Assembly (NCBI RefSeq): GCF_014489495.1
Contig: NZ_CP060780.1
Location: 1,313,001 to 1,377,000 of the forward strand
Source of the DNA: Sphingomonas daechungensis
GTDB taxonomy: Bacteria; Pseudomonadota; Alphaproteobacteria; Sphingomonadales; Sphingomonadaceae
Length of the DNA: 64,000 nucleotides
Direction: 5' to 3'
A program made the position numbers and the translations under genes. Below, piece by piece: positions 43,998 to 53,841 of the stretch. The notes under the pieces were generated by a model that had not been told where the DNA came from, ran no database searches, and saw nothing but the letters and a program-made list of their open reading frames with translations. Each line of letters starts with the position of its first letter. Positions within the stretch are counted from its first letter, which is position 1.

Positions 43998-46007
43998 ATG
44001 ACTGCCGTTTCGACCCTTGACGACCGCACTGTCGCTGCGATCCGCGACGCCATTTCCGCTGCTCGCTCGGGCCGTGTGTCGGAGGCGTTCAGCATCGGCG
44101 AGCGCGCGCTTGCAGAAGGCGGAGACACGGCCGCGCTGAGCGCAATGCTCGGCTCGATGTATTGCCAGAGCGGAAATCTGGAAGCCGGAGTCCGTCACCT
44201 CCGTGCTGCACGTGCAGCACGACCTGACGACGCCGTCATCGCCGGGAATCTCGCTTCGGCCCTGGCGCAAAGCGGCGATCATCCGGCAGCGCTCGACATC
44301 CTCACCGCAGAAGTCGCAGCCGCGGACCCATCGCTCAACATGAAACGCCTGCGGGCCTTTCTGGCGCAGGAGACGCAGCAATTCTCGATCGCCGTCCCGA
44401 CCTACGAAGAGGTGGTCGCGGCGGCACCGGCCGACTGGGAGAGCTGGAACAACCTCGGCAATGCGCGGCGACTTGCGGGCGATATTGAAGGAAGTGTCGC
44501 AGCCCTCGAACGCGCTGCGGAACTCAATCCCAATTCCCCGCCCGTCCGTCTCAACCATGCGATGGCGCTCGCGGCGCTCGGTCGGGTCGATGAGGCAATC
44601 GAGAAGCTGCGCGGTATGGCCGACGAATTCCCGTCCGATACGCGGGCGTTGGCGGAGCTCCATGCCGTCCTTCGTGAACTGGGTCGCGAGGACGATGCTC
44701 TCGATGCAATCGAAGAGGCGTCCGCGAGAAGTCCGGATGACATCGAACTCCTGCTCGCAACGGCCAGCCAGCGCTTGAACCAGTTGAGGACCAGTCCTGC
44801 TGAAGATTCATACAGCCGGGTCGTTCAGCTGGAGCCCGGAAATGCACTCGGGAACCTCGGCTTGGCCGTGGTTTATGAACTCACCAACCGGACTGCCGAA
44901 CTGGCTGAGCTGGTGACGAAGGCGCAGGAGCGAGGCGTTGGGGATGACGTTCTCAACTTCATCCGCGCATTCGATCATCGCCGAGGGAAGAGGTTCGCCG
45001 AAGGTGTCTCGGCACTCGACAAAGTGCCTGACGAACTGGAAACGCCGCGGCGCAGTCATCTGCTTGGACAGCTCAAAGAGGGCGTCGGGGCGTATGACGA
45101 GGCGTTCGCGGCGTTCAAGCGGATGAACGAAATCCAGTTGGGCGACCCGACGCGGCCGGGAGAGCGGGCCGAGGCATACCGAAACCTCGTTCGCACGCTT
45201 TCGGCGACGGTCACGCCGGAGTGGATTGGAAGCTGGCGGGAGGAGACTGAGCCCTATTCGGGACCGACGCCGGCATTTCTGCTCGGCTTCCCAAGATCGG
45301 GAACGACCCTGCTCGATACCATGCTGATGGGTCACGACGGCGTGGAGGTTCTGGAGGAAGAGCCGACGCTGCTGCGCGCATCGAAGATCCTTCCGTTCGA
45401 GGATATTCCAGTTGCAAGCGACGAGCAGATCCGACTGGCGCGCGAGGAATATTTCCGCGTCGCGAAGCTTCACGCTCCGTTGACGCCGGGCAAGCTCCTG
45501 GTCGACAAGAATCCGCTCTCGCTGAACGCACTGCCGATCATCAAGCGGCTGTTTCCGAAGGCGAAGATCATCCTCGCATTGCGGCATCCGTGCGACGTCG
45601 TGCTCAGCTGCTACATCACCAACTTCAAGCTGAACGATGCCATGTCGAATTTCCTTCGGCTGGATACGACGGCGGAGTTGTACGACCTGAGCTTCGACTT
45701 TTTCGAAAAGGCGCACCAGCTGGTCGACTTGCCGGTTCACACGGTGATCTACGAGAATGTCGTCGGCGACAGGGAAACGGAACTCCGGGCGCTTCTGGAT
45801 TTCCTCGAACTCGACTGGAGCGACGAAGTCCTCGACCATGAGGCCACGGCGATGAATCGCGGGCGCATCAAGACCGCCAGCTATTCTCAGGTCGCGGAGC
45901 CGATCTACAATCGGGCGGCGGGACGTTGGCAGAACTATCGCAAGCACCTCGAGCCGGTCATTCCCGTACTTGAACCCTGGATCGCCAAGTTCGGCTACAG
46001 CTTGTGA
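43998..46007 (+). CDS. TPR-domain sulfotransferase
   Basis: Intact, 669 aa, no signal peptide, so cytoplasmic. Residues about 10-400 are tetratricopeptide-type helical repeats (for example DWESWNNLGNARRLAGDIEGS). The C-terminal sulfotransferase domain has the PAPS 5'-phosphosulfate loop FLLGFPRSGTTLLDTML and the 3'-phosphate motif LALRHPCDVVLSCYI. It should transfer sulfate from PAPS to a protein, peptide or glycan acceptor held by the TPR region. The acceptor is unknown. The next gene begins 4 bp after its stop. Confidence 0.9.
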   Translation: MTAVSTLDDRTVAAIRDAISAARSGRVSEAFSIGERALAEGGDTAALSAMLGSMYCQSGNLEAGVRHLRAARAARPDDAVIAGNLASALAQSGDHPAALDILTAEVAAADPSLNMKRLRAFLAQETQQFSIAVPTYEEVVAAAPADWESWNNLGNARRLAGDIEGSVAALERAAELNPNSPPVRLNHAMALAALGRVDEAIEKLRGMADEFPSDTRALAELHAVLRELGREDDALDAIEEASARSPDDIELLLATASQRLNQLRTSPAEDSYSRVVQLEPGNALGNLGLAVVYELTNRTAELAELVTKAQERGVGDDVLNFIRAFDHRRGKRFAEGVSALDKVPDELETPRRSHLLGQLKEGVGAYDEAFAAFKRMNEIQLGDPTRPGERAEAYRNLVRTLSATVTPEWIGSWREETEPYSGPTPAFLLGFPRSGTTLLDTMLMGHDGVEVLEEEPTLLRASKILPFEDIPVASDEQIRLAREEYFRVAKLHAPLTPGKLLVDKNPLSLNALPIIKRLFPKAKIILALRHPCDVVLSCYITNFKLNDAMSNFLRLDTTAELYDLSFDFFEKAHQLVDLPVHTVIYENVVGDRETELRALLDFLELDWSDEVLDHEATAMNRGRIKTASYSQVAEPIYNRAAGRWQNYRKHLEPVIPVLEPWIAKFGYSL

Positions 46008-46011
46008 ACGC

Positions 46012-47158
46012 ATGGCTGGCGCGGGGCTGATCAACGAAGCGGACCAGGCGGTTGCCCGTGGCGACCTTCGAACCGCGGTAGGCCTGCTCAGCCAGGCGGC
46101 AGAAGCCGAGCCCGGCAATGCCGACCTGTGGATGAAGGTCGCAGCCTTGCATCGCGCGACCGGTCATCCGCGCAATGCGCTTCATGCCGTCCACCGCGCG
46201 CTCGCCGTGTCGCCGCTGGATTTCACCATGCTGCTGATGAAGGCGAGCCTCATGCAGCGGCTCGGAGATCCGGAGGCGGGGCAAGCCTGGGGTCATGCCA
46301 TTGCCCAGCGGCCAGACCACGAACTTCCGCCCCAACTCGCCGCCGTCATGGTCGAAGGAGAGCGCCAGCACGCCGCCTGGATCGACTCGCGCGAAACGCG
46401 GCTCAAGGCGGCCACGCAAGCGGCCGAGGCCGCGGCGGGCAAGGAAGAGCGCAAGCGGATCGAGCGTTTCCGCAACAATGCTCTCGGCCGGACGAAGGTC
46501 TTCCACAGCAGCCCGACCCACTTCCAGTTCCCGGAGCTCGCCGAGCGCGAGTTCCATCCGCGCAGGCTGTTCCCCTGGATCGCCGACCTCGAAGCGGCGA
46601 CCGACATGATCGCGGAAGAGCTGCAGGCCGTGATGGCGGCCGAACGGGCCGAGCTCGTGCCCTACATCCAGTACGACGAGCACCTGCCACTCGCCCAATG
46701 GCGTCCGCTCAACCGTAACCCCGACTGGACCGCGATCCACCTGTGGCGGAACGGCGAGCGGGTCGACGCCAATGCGCGACATTGCCCCGCACGCTGGAGT
46801 TGCTGAGCGGATTTCCGCAGCCGCAAGTGGGCGGCTCCGGCCCGAACGCTATGTTCTCGCTGCTCGCACCCAACACCGCGATCCCCCGCACGTCGGTGTG
46901 AACAACGCCCGGCTCGTCTGCCACCTGCCGCTGATCGTGCCGGAGGGATGCTGGTTTCGCGTCGGCGCGGAGACGCGTTACTGGAAGCGCGGCGAGGCCT
47001 TCGTCTTCGACGACACCATCGAACACGAAGCAATGAACCCGAGCGATGAGCTTCGTGTCGTCTTCATCTTCGACGTCTGGCATCCCGATCTGACCGATAC
47101 GGAGCGAGCCGCGGTTGCGGCCCTGATCGGAAGCGAAGGCGGGGTCGGGGCGCTGTGA
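46012..47158 (+). CDS. TPR-containing aspartyl/asparaginyl beta-hydroxylase-like oxygenase (frame-interrupted)
   Basis: About 382 aa. N-terminal TPR-like repeats (INEADQAVARGDLRTAVGLLSQAAEAEPGN) are followed by an AspH-type 2-oxoglutarate dioxygenase domain. Its core reads PPHVGVNNARLVCHLPLIVP, then WKRGEAFVFDDTIEHEAMN and FIFDVWHP, giving the two His iron ligands and the Arg (ELRVVF) that binds 2-oxoglutarate. Such enzymes hydroxylate Asp/Asn side chains or lipid acyl groups. The frame slips -1 near 46786 and 46884. The stop overlaps the GTG of the next gene. Confidence 0.85.
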
Positions 47159-48665
47159 GCCAAACGGCGGCGATGGCGGCGAACCTGTCGACGTCGTTCA
47201 ATGCCGATACGCTTGCGGACCTTGCAGGCAAAGCGCTGGAGGAAGGCGAGGAAGAGCAGGCGCTGCCGTATCTGGAGCGTGGAGCGAAGCACTTCGCGAG
47301 CCCTTTGCTGTGGCAGTGGAAGGCACTTCTGGAGCGTTCACTCGACGAACATGAAGCCGCGTTGGCTTCGTTCGAGCAGGCGGCTCGGCAGGCGCCTGGC
47401 GACGTGAGCATTGCCCACGGCCATGCACGGACAGCCATGGAAGCAGGTCTCGACGCGAGGCCGATCTATGCCCGTGCCTTGGCCTTGGCGCCCCGCAACG
47501 GTCAGATCATGGTCGGCGCCGCTGCCGCCAGGGTGGCGATGGGGGAGGGCGAGCGGGCGATCGAAGATCTGATGGCGACGCTCCGCGGTGCTCCGGCCTG
47601 GATCTACGGTCATGAGCAACTTGCACAGATCATGGCCACGCAGGGCCGAGCCTCGGAAGCCACGGCGTCGCTGGACCAGGCGCTTGCGAGTTTTCCGAAG
47701 GCGCAACCGCTTTGGGAGGCGCTGCTGAACGTGCAGCTGCGGCGGGGCGCTTACGAGACGCTCCTGCCGATCGTCGCGAAGGCGAGGAGCGCGGGCGTCG
47801 ATTCGCCAGAGTTCGCGATCTACGAGGGCATTCACGCCGCGGAGTTCGAGCAGGACGTGCGTCCGCCGGCCCTGTTTGGAGCGTTTCCGGAGGCGGTTGA
47901 TCGCGCGCTTGGCCGCTGGCGGGTCCGTCACTTGCTTCGTGCCGGTGCCATCGACGCACTGATCCCGCTGATCCACGAAGAAATGCAGCGTGACCGGACG
48001 GCGGAGCTTTGGGCCTATGCGGCCACGGCCTGGCGCTTGGCCGGCGATCCGCGATCACAGTGGCTCGAAGAAGACGAGCGCCTCGTCAGTGTCGCCGACA
48101 TCACGGCCGACCTGCCCCGGTCGACAAGCTCACTGCGACGTTTCGTGCGCTGCACGTCGCCCGAGGAGAATATCTGGACCAGTCCGTTCGGGGCGGGACG
48201 CAGACCGACGGTCCGCTGCTCAGCCGGATCGATCCCACGATCCGTCACCTGCGCCGGGCCATTGTCGGTGCGGTGGAGCGTCACGTCGCGCAGCTTCCAG
48301 GCCCTGACCCGAGCCATCCAATGCTCGGTCCCCGACGCGACCGCCGGGTCCGGTTCTCGGGAAGCTGGTCGGTGCGGCTTCGCTCGCATGGGCATCATTC
48401 CAATCACGTCCACCCGCTAGGCTGGATAAGTTCGGCGCTCTACCTGGCGTTGCCCGAACGCGGGCACGAGGAACGCTCGGACGCGGGGTGGTTCACGCTC
48501 GGACAACCCGACGAGAAGCTCGGCATCGAGCTCGAACCCTGGCGAAAGATCCAGCCGAAGGTCGGCCAGCTCGTCCTCTTTCCGTCGTGGATGTGGCACG
48601 GGACCGTCCCATTCGAGGAAGGCGAGCGGATGACGGTGGCTTTCGATGTATCTCCACCGGTTTGA
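47155..48665 (+). CDS. TPR-containing putative 2OG-Fe(II) oxygenase (frame-interrupted)
   Basis: About 503 aa. TPR-like repeats fill the first 300 residues (ALPYLERGAKHFASPLLWQW, ALASFEQAARQAPGDVSIAH). The C-terminal domain resembles the putative 2OG-Fe(II) oxygenase family PF13759: SWSVRLRSHGHHSNHVHPLGWISSALYL, then LVLFPSWMWHGTVPFEEGERMTVAFDV. The HxH and the later WHGT His look like the iron ligands and the Arg in GERMTVAF the 2-oxoglutarate ligand. One -1 slip lies near 48119. The GTG start overlaps the previous stop (GTGA). Confidence 0.85.
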
Positions 48666-48739
48666 GCGTCTGTCGAAAATTCATTGCGCAGCAATCGCCA
48701 AGCGCCAATAATTGCCGCACTTCCGAGAGAGGTTTTCGT

Positions 48740-49012
48740 ATGTTGAAGCTCATTCATGCTTGCGTGCCGGTTGCCCTAATCGCCGCGCCGGCAATTGCTC
48801 AGGCTCCTGCGGCGGCTCCGGCACCCGCCCAGACGCAAACGAAGCCGAACGACCCGAACGAAAAGGTCTGCGTCAAGCAGGAAGTCATCGGGTCGCGCCT
48901 CGGCAACAAGAAGGTGTGCATGACCCGCGCCGAATGGGCTGACCGGAAGCTTCAGGATCAGCAGGAACTGACCCGCGTTCAGACGCAGCGCAGCGGACCG
49001 ACGGGCAACTAG
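48740..49012 (+). CDS. small secreted two-Cys protein
   Basis: 90 aa: a Sec signal peptide (MLKLIHACVPVALIAAPAIAQ), an Ala/Pro-rich linker and a short domain CVKQEVIGSRLGNKKVCMTRAEWADRK with two Cys that may form a disulfide. Similar short periplasmic proteins are common in sphingomonads but have no assigned function. It lies 75 bp after the oxygenase operon in the same direction. GAGAGG precedes the ATG. Confidence 0.75.
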   Translation: MLKLIHACVPVALIAAPAIAQAPAAAPAPAQTQTKPNDPNEKVCVKQEVIGSRLGNKKVCMTRAEWADRKLQDQQELTRVQTQRSGPTGN

Positions 49013-49034
49013 GCCTCCCGCGGCGGGAGCCGCG

Positions 49035-49633
49035 TCAGCCTTTCCAATATTGCGGGTAAGCCCTCTTTAGCTTCGCCACCTTCGGCTCGTCGTTGATGAC
49101 GATGTAGGGGTGCTGCGGATGTTTGCGGGCGAAGTCCTGGTGATAGGCCTCGGCTGCGAAGAAGGGGCCGCCTTCGATCTTCGTGGCAATCGGCCGCTGC
49201 GCGTTCAGCTGCCGGATGAAGCTGGCGGCGACCTGCTTCTGCGCCGGGGTCTGAGGGAAGATCGCCGACCTGTAGCTCGGCCCAACGTCGGGGCCCTGGC
49301 GGTTCACCTGCGTCGGATCGTGCGCCACGGAGAAATAGATTTTCAGCAGTTGGGCGTAGCTGACTTGCCGCGGGTCGAACGTGATTTTGACGGCTTCCGC
49401 ATGTCCGGTCCGCTCGGTGCTGACCTTGTCGTAGCTCGCATCATGCGCCTGGCCGCCCGCATAGCCTGACACGACGTTGTGAACGCCCTTCACATGTTCA
49501 AAGACTGCTTCCATCCCCAGAAGCAGCCGCCTGCCAGCACAGCCGTCTCTGTGGGCGCCTGGGCGGATGCTGTCGATGCCAGTGACAGGCAGAGGGCAGG
49601 AACGGTCAGGAAAGCGGTCAAGCGGCTACGCAT
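49035..49633 (-). CDS. msrA: periplasmic peptide-methionine (S)-S-oxide reductase (frame-interrupted)
   Basis: MsrA repairs oxidised methionines. About 199 aa after restoring one base near 49517. A signal peptide (MRSRLTAFLTVPALCLSLAS to ASAQ) indicates export. The catalytic motif GGCFWGMEAVFEHVKGV spans the break. GHAEAVKITFDP and HQDFARKHPQHPYI are also conserved. The usual C-terminal resolving Cys is missing; the protein ends PQYWKG. No msrB is adjacent. Confidence 0.92.
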
Positions 49634-49695
49634 CGGTATGGCTCCAAACGGGACTATGTCCTTTATCCGCGATCTGGACCGGTATGGTTACACGC

Positions 49696-50348
49696 CTAAT
49701 CGCGGTCGGGCGCGCCGAGCGGAAAGTAATGCCGATACGGACGGCCCTCGTCGACCGCGCGCGCGACGACCGGGTGCGCCAGCAATCGGGAGCGATAGGC
49801 GGATAGCCGGGGACGGTCTGGTCCGATCTCTTCCACCCAATCCGCGTAAAAAAGGCTGGGGGCGGCCGCACAGTCGGCCATGGTAAAGCTATCGCCGGCC
49901 GCCCAAGGCCCGTCGCCGAGATTGGCTTCGAGCCAGTCGTAGGCCGTCAACAGGTCCTTGCGCGACTTCTGGACGCCGTAGGGGTCGCGGTTGGCGCCCT
50001 CCGGTCGAATGATGTCGGACACCGGCCTTTGCATATTACCCATGACGTAGAGGTCGAAGAAGCGGTCGAGGAAGCGAACCTGCCGGCCCAATTCTCCGTC
50101 GGGAATCCAGTCGTTTGGTCCCGGTGATGCGCGTGCAGGTGCTCGATGATTGTCGAGCTTTCCAGAACCGGCCGGCCATCGTCGATCAGGACCGGAAAGA
50201 GCCCGTACGGCGAGTGCCGCTTGAGTTCTTCCATGTTCGCTGGATCCTCCACCATGAGATAGGCGAAGTCGGTGCCGTCGGCCCAAAGGGCGATGAGAAC
50301 CTTCTGCGTGTAGCTGCTGAACGGATGGCCGAAGAACTGCAGGGTCAT
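49696..50348 (-). CDS. glutathione S-transferase family protein (frame-interrupted)
   Basis: About 217 aa. The thioredoxin-fold N-terminal domain (LQFFGHPFSSYTQKVLIAL, PVLIDDGRPVLESSTIIEHL) includes the cis-Pro and the ESS glutathione motif. The helical C-terminal domain has WAAGDSFTMADCAAAPSLFYADW. One -1 slip lies near 50118. The ATG overlaps the preceding DHFR-like stop (ATGA), showing translational coupling. The substrate is unknown. Confidence 0.87.
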
Positions 50349-51007
50349 GCGTCCTCCCGCGCCCAACTTGCGCGGCGTTCGAGCTCGGCTTCGCTCGGCT
50401 CCGTGCTCGCGAAGTTGCCTGTCTGGACCTGCCCGTTCGGCTCGTAGGCGGCAATCACCACACCCTTGGGGGAAACGAAGCTCTCCACCATCTTGAGCGC
50501 ACCCGGCTGCTGCGTGCCGTCGAAGATGCGCTTTCCGGTCCCAAGCACGACCGGAAAGGTGATCAGAACCAGCCTGTCGATCAACCCGGCCGCAAGCAGT
50601 GGCACGTACAGCGTGCTGCTGCCCTGAATGAGGAGATCGCGGCCGTCGCTGTCCTTGAGACCAGCGACCGCCTGCACGAGATCGCCGGATAGCTTCTCGC
50701 TATTCTCCCAAGTCAGCGGCGCATCCGAATGAGTGACGACATACTTGTTGATGCGCTGGAATTTCTCCCCGATCGGATTGTCCTGATTGTACGGCCAATA
50801 GGCGGAGAAGATGTCGTAGGTTCGCTTGCCCAGAAGCAGGTCATAATCCGCCATGATCAGCTTCTCGAACGGTCCCATGTCTTCGTCCCAGTAGGGCGCG
50901 ACCCAGCCGCCAAAGCGGAAGCCGCTGGTCGGATCTTCCTCGGGACCGCCCGGCGCCTGCATGACGCCGTCCAGGGATACGAAAACCGAGCCGGTGAGCT
51001 TACGCAT
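50345..51007 (-). CDS. dihydrofolate reductase family (RibD C-terminal-like) protein
   Basis: Intact, 220 aa. The RibD_C/DHFR-like fold begins MRKLTGSVFVSLDGVMQAPGG, with DYDLLLGKRTYDIFSAYW and IQGSSTLYVPLLAAGLIDRL. This family is probably NADPH-dependent, but its substrates are mostly unknown and it should not be read as folate-pathway DHFR. The start overlaps the stop of the upstream gene by 8 bp. Confidence 0.9.
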   Translation of the reverse strand: MRKLTGSVFVSLDGVMQAPGGPEEDPTSGFRFGGWVAPYWDEDMGPFEKLIMADYDLLLGKRTYDIFSAYWPYNQDNPIGEKFQRINKYVVTHSDAPLTWENSEKLSGDLVQAVAGLKDSDGRDLLIQGSSTLYVPLLAAGLIDRLVLITFPVVLGTGKRIFDGTQQPGALKMVESFVSPKGVVIAAYEPNGQVQTGNFASTEPSEAELERRASWAREDA

Positions 51008-51499
51008 TGACCGGCTCTCCGCGAACGGCGGCTTCGATCGTCGCGATGTCGATCTTGCGCATCGTCATCATCGCCTGGAATGCGCGCTGGGCGACCGCCT
51101 TGTCCGGGTTGGTTGTTGCGTCAAGCAACGCCCTAGGGGTGATCTGCCAGGAAAAGCCCACTTGTCCTTGCACCAGCCGCACATGCTTTCCTCGCCGCCG
51201 GTCTTGGTGATCGCGTCCCAATAGCGATCCGTCTCTTCCTGGCTTTCCGTAACCACCATGAAGCTGACGGCCTCATTGGCCTTGAAGTTCGGGCCGCCAT
51301 TGAGGCCGACGAAAGACTGGCCAAGCAAGGTGAACTCGACCGTCAGCTCATCGCCCTCCTTGCCGCCGGGGTAATCGGACGCGGCCGAATGGGGCGCTCC
51401 GACATGCGTGTCGGGAAAGACCGAGGCGTAGAATTCCGCGGCCTTCCGAGCTTCGCCTTTGTCGAACCACAGGCAGGTGGTCAGCGTGTTACTCGCCAT
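51000..51499 (-). CDS. VOC-fold protein, PhnB/3-demethylubiquinone methyltransferase-like (PF06983) (frame-interrupted)
   Basis: About 166 aa. LTTCLWFDKGEARKAAEFYASVFPDT and LNGGPNFKANEAVSFMV match PF06983, and CGWCKDKWGFSWQITPRAL is its classic C-terminal motif. Despite the historic name, members are not methyltransferases. One -1 slip lies near 51160. It is part of the tightly packed minus-strand group. Confidence 0.87.
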
Positions 51500-51509
51500 T
51501 GTCCTCTCC

Positions 51510-52334
51510 TCAGGCCTTGCCGACGAGCGCGAATTCCGCGCCCTGCGGATCGTTGCCGATGATGATGTGATCGCCGCCGGGAACTTCGTGCGGGCCCATC
51601 GCCACCTCGCCGCCGCCTGCCTTCACGGCCTCGACGGCTTTGGTGATGGACGGAACCCGAATGTAGAAACGCCATTTGCTGTTGCCGCTGCCCATTTCCT
51701 TGCAGACGGCGCCGAACGTCTCGCCGCTTCGGGCGAAGAAGCGATATTCGCCATTCTCGCCCATCGGCATGAAGTCGTCGCTCGTCCAACCGAACAAGTC
51801 GCCGTAGAATTGCCGGGCGGCCTCGGGGTTGGAGGTCATCAACTCGTTCCAGCCCACCCGCTGCTCGGCCTCCAGCGAAAAGACATCACTCTGCGCGTCC
51901 GGGTCGCCCTCGGGCGGAATGGGCGTCATCACGTAGAATGGAAGGCCTTGCGGGTCCGCGACCATCGCGATGCGGCCTTGCGGGATGTCGAAGGCGGGCA
52001 TCAGGACCTTGCCGCCTTTTTCTTCTGCTGCGGCGACTGTCGCGTCGACGTCGTCGACGCCGAAATAGCCAAGCCAGATCGGCCGTGCGCCCTCCTGCCG
52101 CATGCCGTCGGTGAGGCCCAGCACGCCGCCGGCCGAGCCGCCGTCGCTACGGCCGATCATCCGATAGTCCTGCTCGCCGCCAATCGGATCGCTGATCGTC
52201 CATCCGACGACGGAGCCGTAGAATGCTCGCGCTCCGTCCGGATCAGGGGTCATCAACTCGTACCAAACGTTGCTTCCCTGCAGCGGGCGGCGGGTTGCGT
52301 CGGCCCGTGCGGGCGCGTCAGTCACTTCGGACAT
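51510..52334 (-). CDS. two-domain VOC (glyoxalase-fold) protein
   Basis: Intact, 274 aa. Two successive glyoxalase/bleomycin-resistance modules: residues about 20-135 (WYELMTPDPDGARAFYGSVVGW) and about 155-272 (WNELMTSNPEAARQFYGDLFGW), each ending in a DPQG-type turn. Such duplicated VOC proteins are often annotated as hydroxylases or antibiotic-binding proteins; the role here is unknown. Confidence 0.88.
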   Translation of the reverse strand: MSEVTDAPARADATRRPLQGSNVWYELMTPDPDGARAFYGSVVGWTISDPIGGEQDYRMIGRSDGGSAGGVLGLTDGMRQEGARPIWLGYFGVDDVDATVAAAEEKGGKVLMPAFDIPQGRIAMVADPQGLPFYVMTPIPPEGDPDAQSDVFSLEAEQRVGWNELMTSNPEAARQFYGDLFGWTSDDFMPMGENGEYRFFARSGETFGAVCKEMGSGNSKWRFYIRVPSITKAVEAVKAGGGEVAMGPHEVPGGDHIIIGNDPQGAEFALVGKA

Positions 52335-52367
52335 TCTGGTTCCTTCCGTTTGAGGCAGTTGCGCGGT

Positions 52368-53107
52368 TCAGGCGCTTGCCGGCGTCTTGGCGACTTCGTC
52401 GACGATCGGCTCAAACCCGCCCAGAACATGCGCTGGCCGTTGAACGGCATGGGGTCGCTCGGCTTCATGCTTTCGTCCTGCATGATCTTCGCCCAGGCAT
52501 CGTCGCGGGCCTGCTTGTCGGGCCATTCGATAAAGCTGAACACCACGGTTTCACCATCTTCCGCCTTCACCGCGCGGTAGTAATCGGTGACCTTGCCGTG
52601 CTCGATGTCGTCGGCGATCGCCTCGACGACCCGGCTGGCGCCATGCGCGCGGAAAACCTTGGCCATCTTGGCCGCGAGTTCGCGGTAAGCCTCCTTCTTG
52701 TCGTCCGGCACGGGGACGATGAAGCCGTCGGTGTAGCCACCGCGCTCACTGCCTTCCTCGACGATCGCCTTGAAGCCTCCGTAGATCATCCGCTTGGCAT
52801 CGAACGGCATTGGCGATGCGGCCATTTCCGCCATGCGCGGATCGGACCGGAATTTCGCGTTGGCGGCATCGCGCGCGGCCCGGTCGGGGTATTCGAACCA
52901 GGCGAAGACGACTTTCTCCTCCGGCGTCGCATCGACGGCCTTGCGGAAGTCGGTGACCTTTCCTTCCGGGACATCGCTGTCCCAAGCTTCGACGTGGCGG
53001 CGAACGCCGAGTTCATGAAAGATCGGCGCCCCATCGGCAGCGTGCTTGCGATACTCTTCCTTCTTGCTCTCGGGCACCGGGACCAGGAAGCCTTCGAAAT
53101 AGGTCAT
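52368..53107 (-). CDS. tandem DUF1428 protein (frame-interrupted)
   Basis: About 246 aa made of two DUF1428 units. Residues 1-118 hold YFEGFLVPVPESKKEEYRKHA to MPFDAKRMIYGGFKAIVEE. Residues 119-246 hold YTDGFIVPVPDDKKEAYRELA to MPFNGQRMFWAGFEPIVDE. DUF1428 proteins are normally single units of about 117 aa, so this is an in-frame duplication or fusion. One -1 slip near 52423 hides the last 15 residues. The fold is a dimeric alpha-beta barrel-like domain of unknown function. Confidence 0.85.
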
Positions 53108-53147
53108 CGTCTTTCTCCTCCGGAATTCAGGACGTCGCAGGGTTCGC

Positions 53148-53822
53148 TCAGGCGGGCTGCGGCTCGTTTTCAGCGAAGACCGCAAGCTGGTCGGCCAGCG
53201 CGCGCTGGAAGGCGGGCCGGGCCTCGCCACGCGCGATGTGGGCCGCGAGATTGGGATACTGATCGACGACCTCGCCGCCGCGAAGCTGGCGAAGCACGGT
53301 CACCAGCAGCAGGTCCGCGATGGTGAAGCGGTCTTCCAGCCATTCCTTGTCCCCAAGCGCGTCGGACACGCACTTCAGTCGGCCGTTCAGGCGTTCCATG
53401 AATTTTGGCCGAGCTTCCTCGGTCCAGGGCTCGCCCTTGTTGAAGACGTTGATCATGAGCAACGGGAAAATCGCGGGCTCGACGCTGTTCAGGGCAGCGA
53501 TGACCCAGGCGATCGCCCGCATCTGCCGCGCATGATCGGCCGGCATCAGGCGATCGTCCTGCATGCCGAGATGGATCAGGATCGCTCCACTCTCGAACAG
53601 CTGGACCTGGTCGTCGCGATAGGCGGGGACCTGGCCGAACGGCTGCTCGCAAAAATATTCCTCGGGCCGCGGCTTGGTCACGTCCAGCAGGCGGACGCGG
53701 TAGGGCCGTTCGATTTCCTCAAGCGCCCAGCGAACGCGAAGATCGCGAACCAGACCCTGCGCGAAGCCCGGGACCCAACGATAGGCGGTGACTTCGGCGG
53801 TTGCAGTCGAATCGACTGGCAT
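53148..53822 (-). CDS. glutathione S-transferase family protein
   Basis: Intact, 224 aa. The N-terminal domain has a modified active-site loop (WVPGFAQGLVRDLRVRWALEE) and QPFGQVPAYRDDQVQLFESGAILIHL, the conserved Gly-Gln-Val-Pro and Glu-Ser pair. The C-terminal helices contain WLEDRFTIADLLLVTVLRQL. It belongs to the minus-strand group divergent from the HxlR regulator. Confidence 0.9.
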   Translation of the reverse strand: MPVDSTATAEVTAYRWVPGFAQGLVRDLRVRWALEEIERPYRVRLLDVTKPRPEEYFCEQPFGQVPAYRDDQVQLFESGAILIHLGMQDDRLMPADHARQMRAIAWVIAALNSVEPAIFPLLMINVFNKGEPWTEEARPKFMERLNGRLKCVSDALGDKEWLEDRFTIADLLLVTVLRQLRGGEVVDQYPNLAAHIARGEARPAFQRALADQLAVFAENEPQPA

Positions 53823-53841
53823 GGCGTTCTCCTTAGTCTTT

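Noticed and set aside
41706..44663. A 985-codon open frame on the minus strand across the second TonB receptor
   Set aside because: It is antisense to a receptor with clear signal peptide, plug and barrel motifs. Its translation is Arg/Asp-rich with no domain. High-GC third positions keep antisense frames open.
40028..49012. Genomic island integrated at tRNA-Phe
   Set aside because: No integrase, no second copy of the tRNA 3' end downstream and no visible change in base composition. The cassette looks resident.
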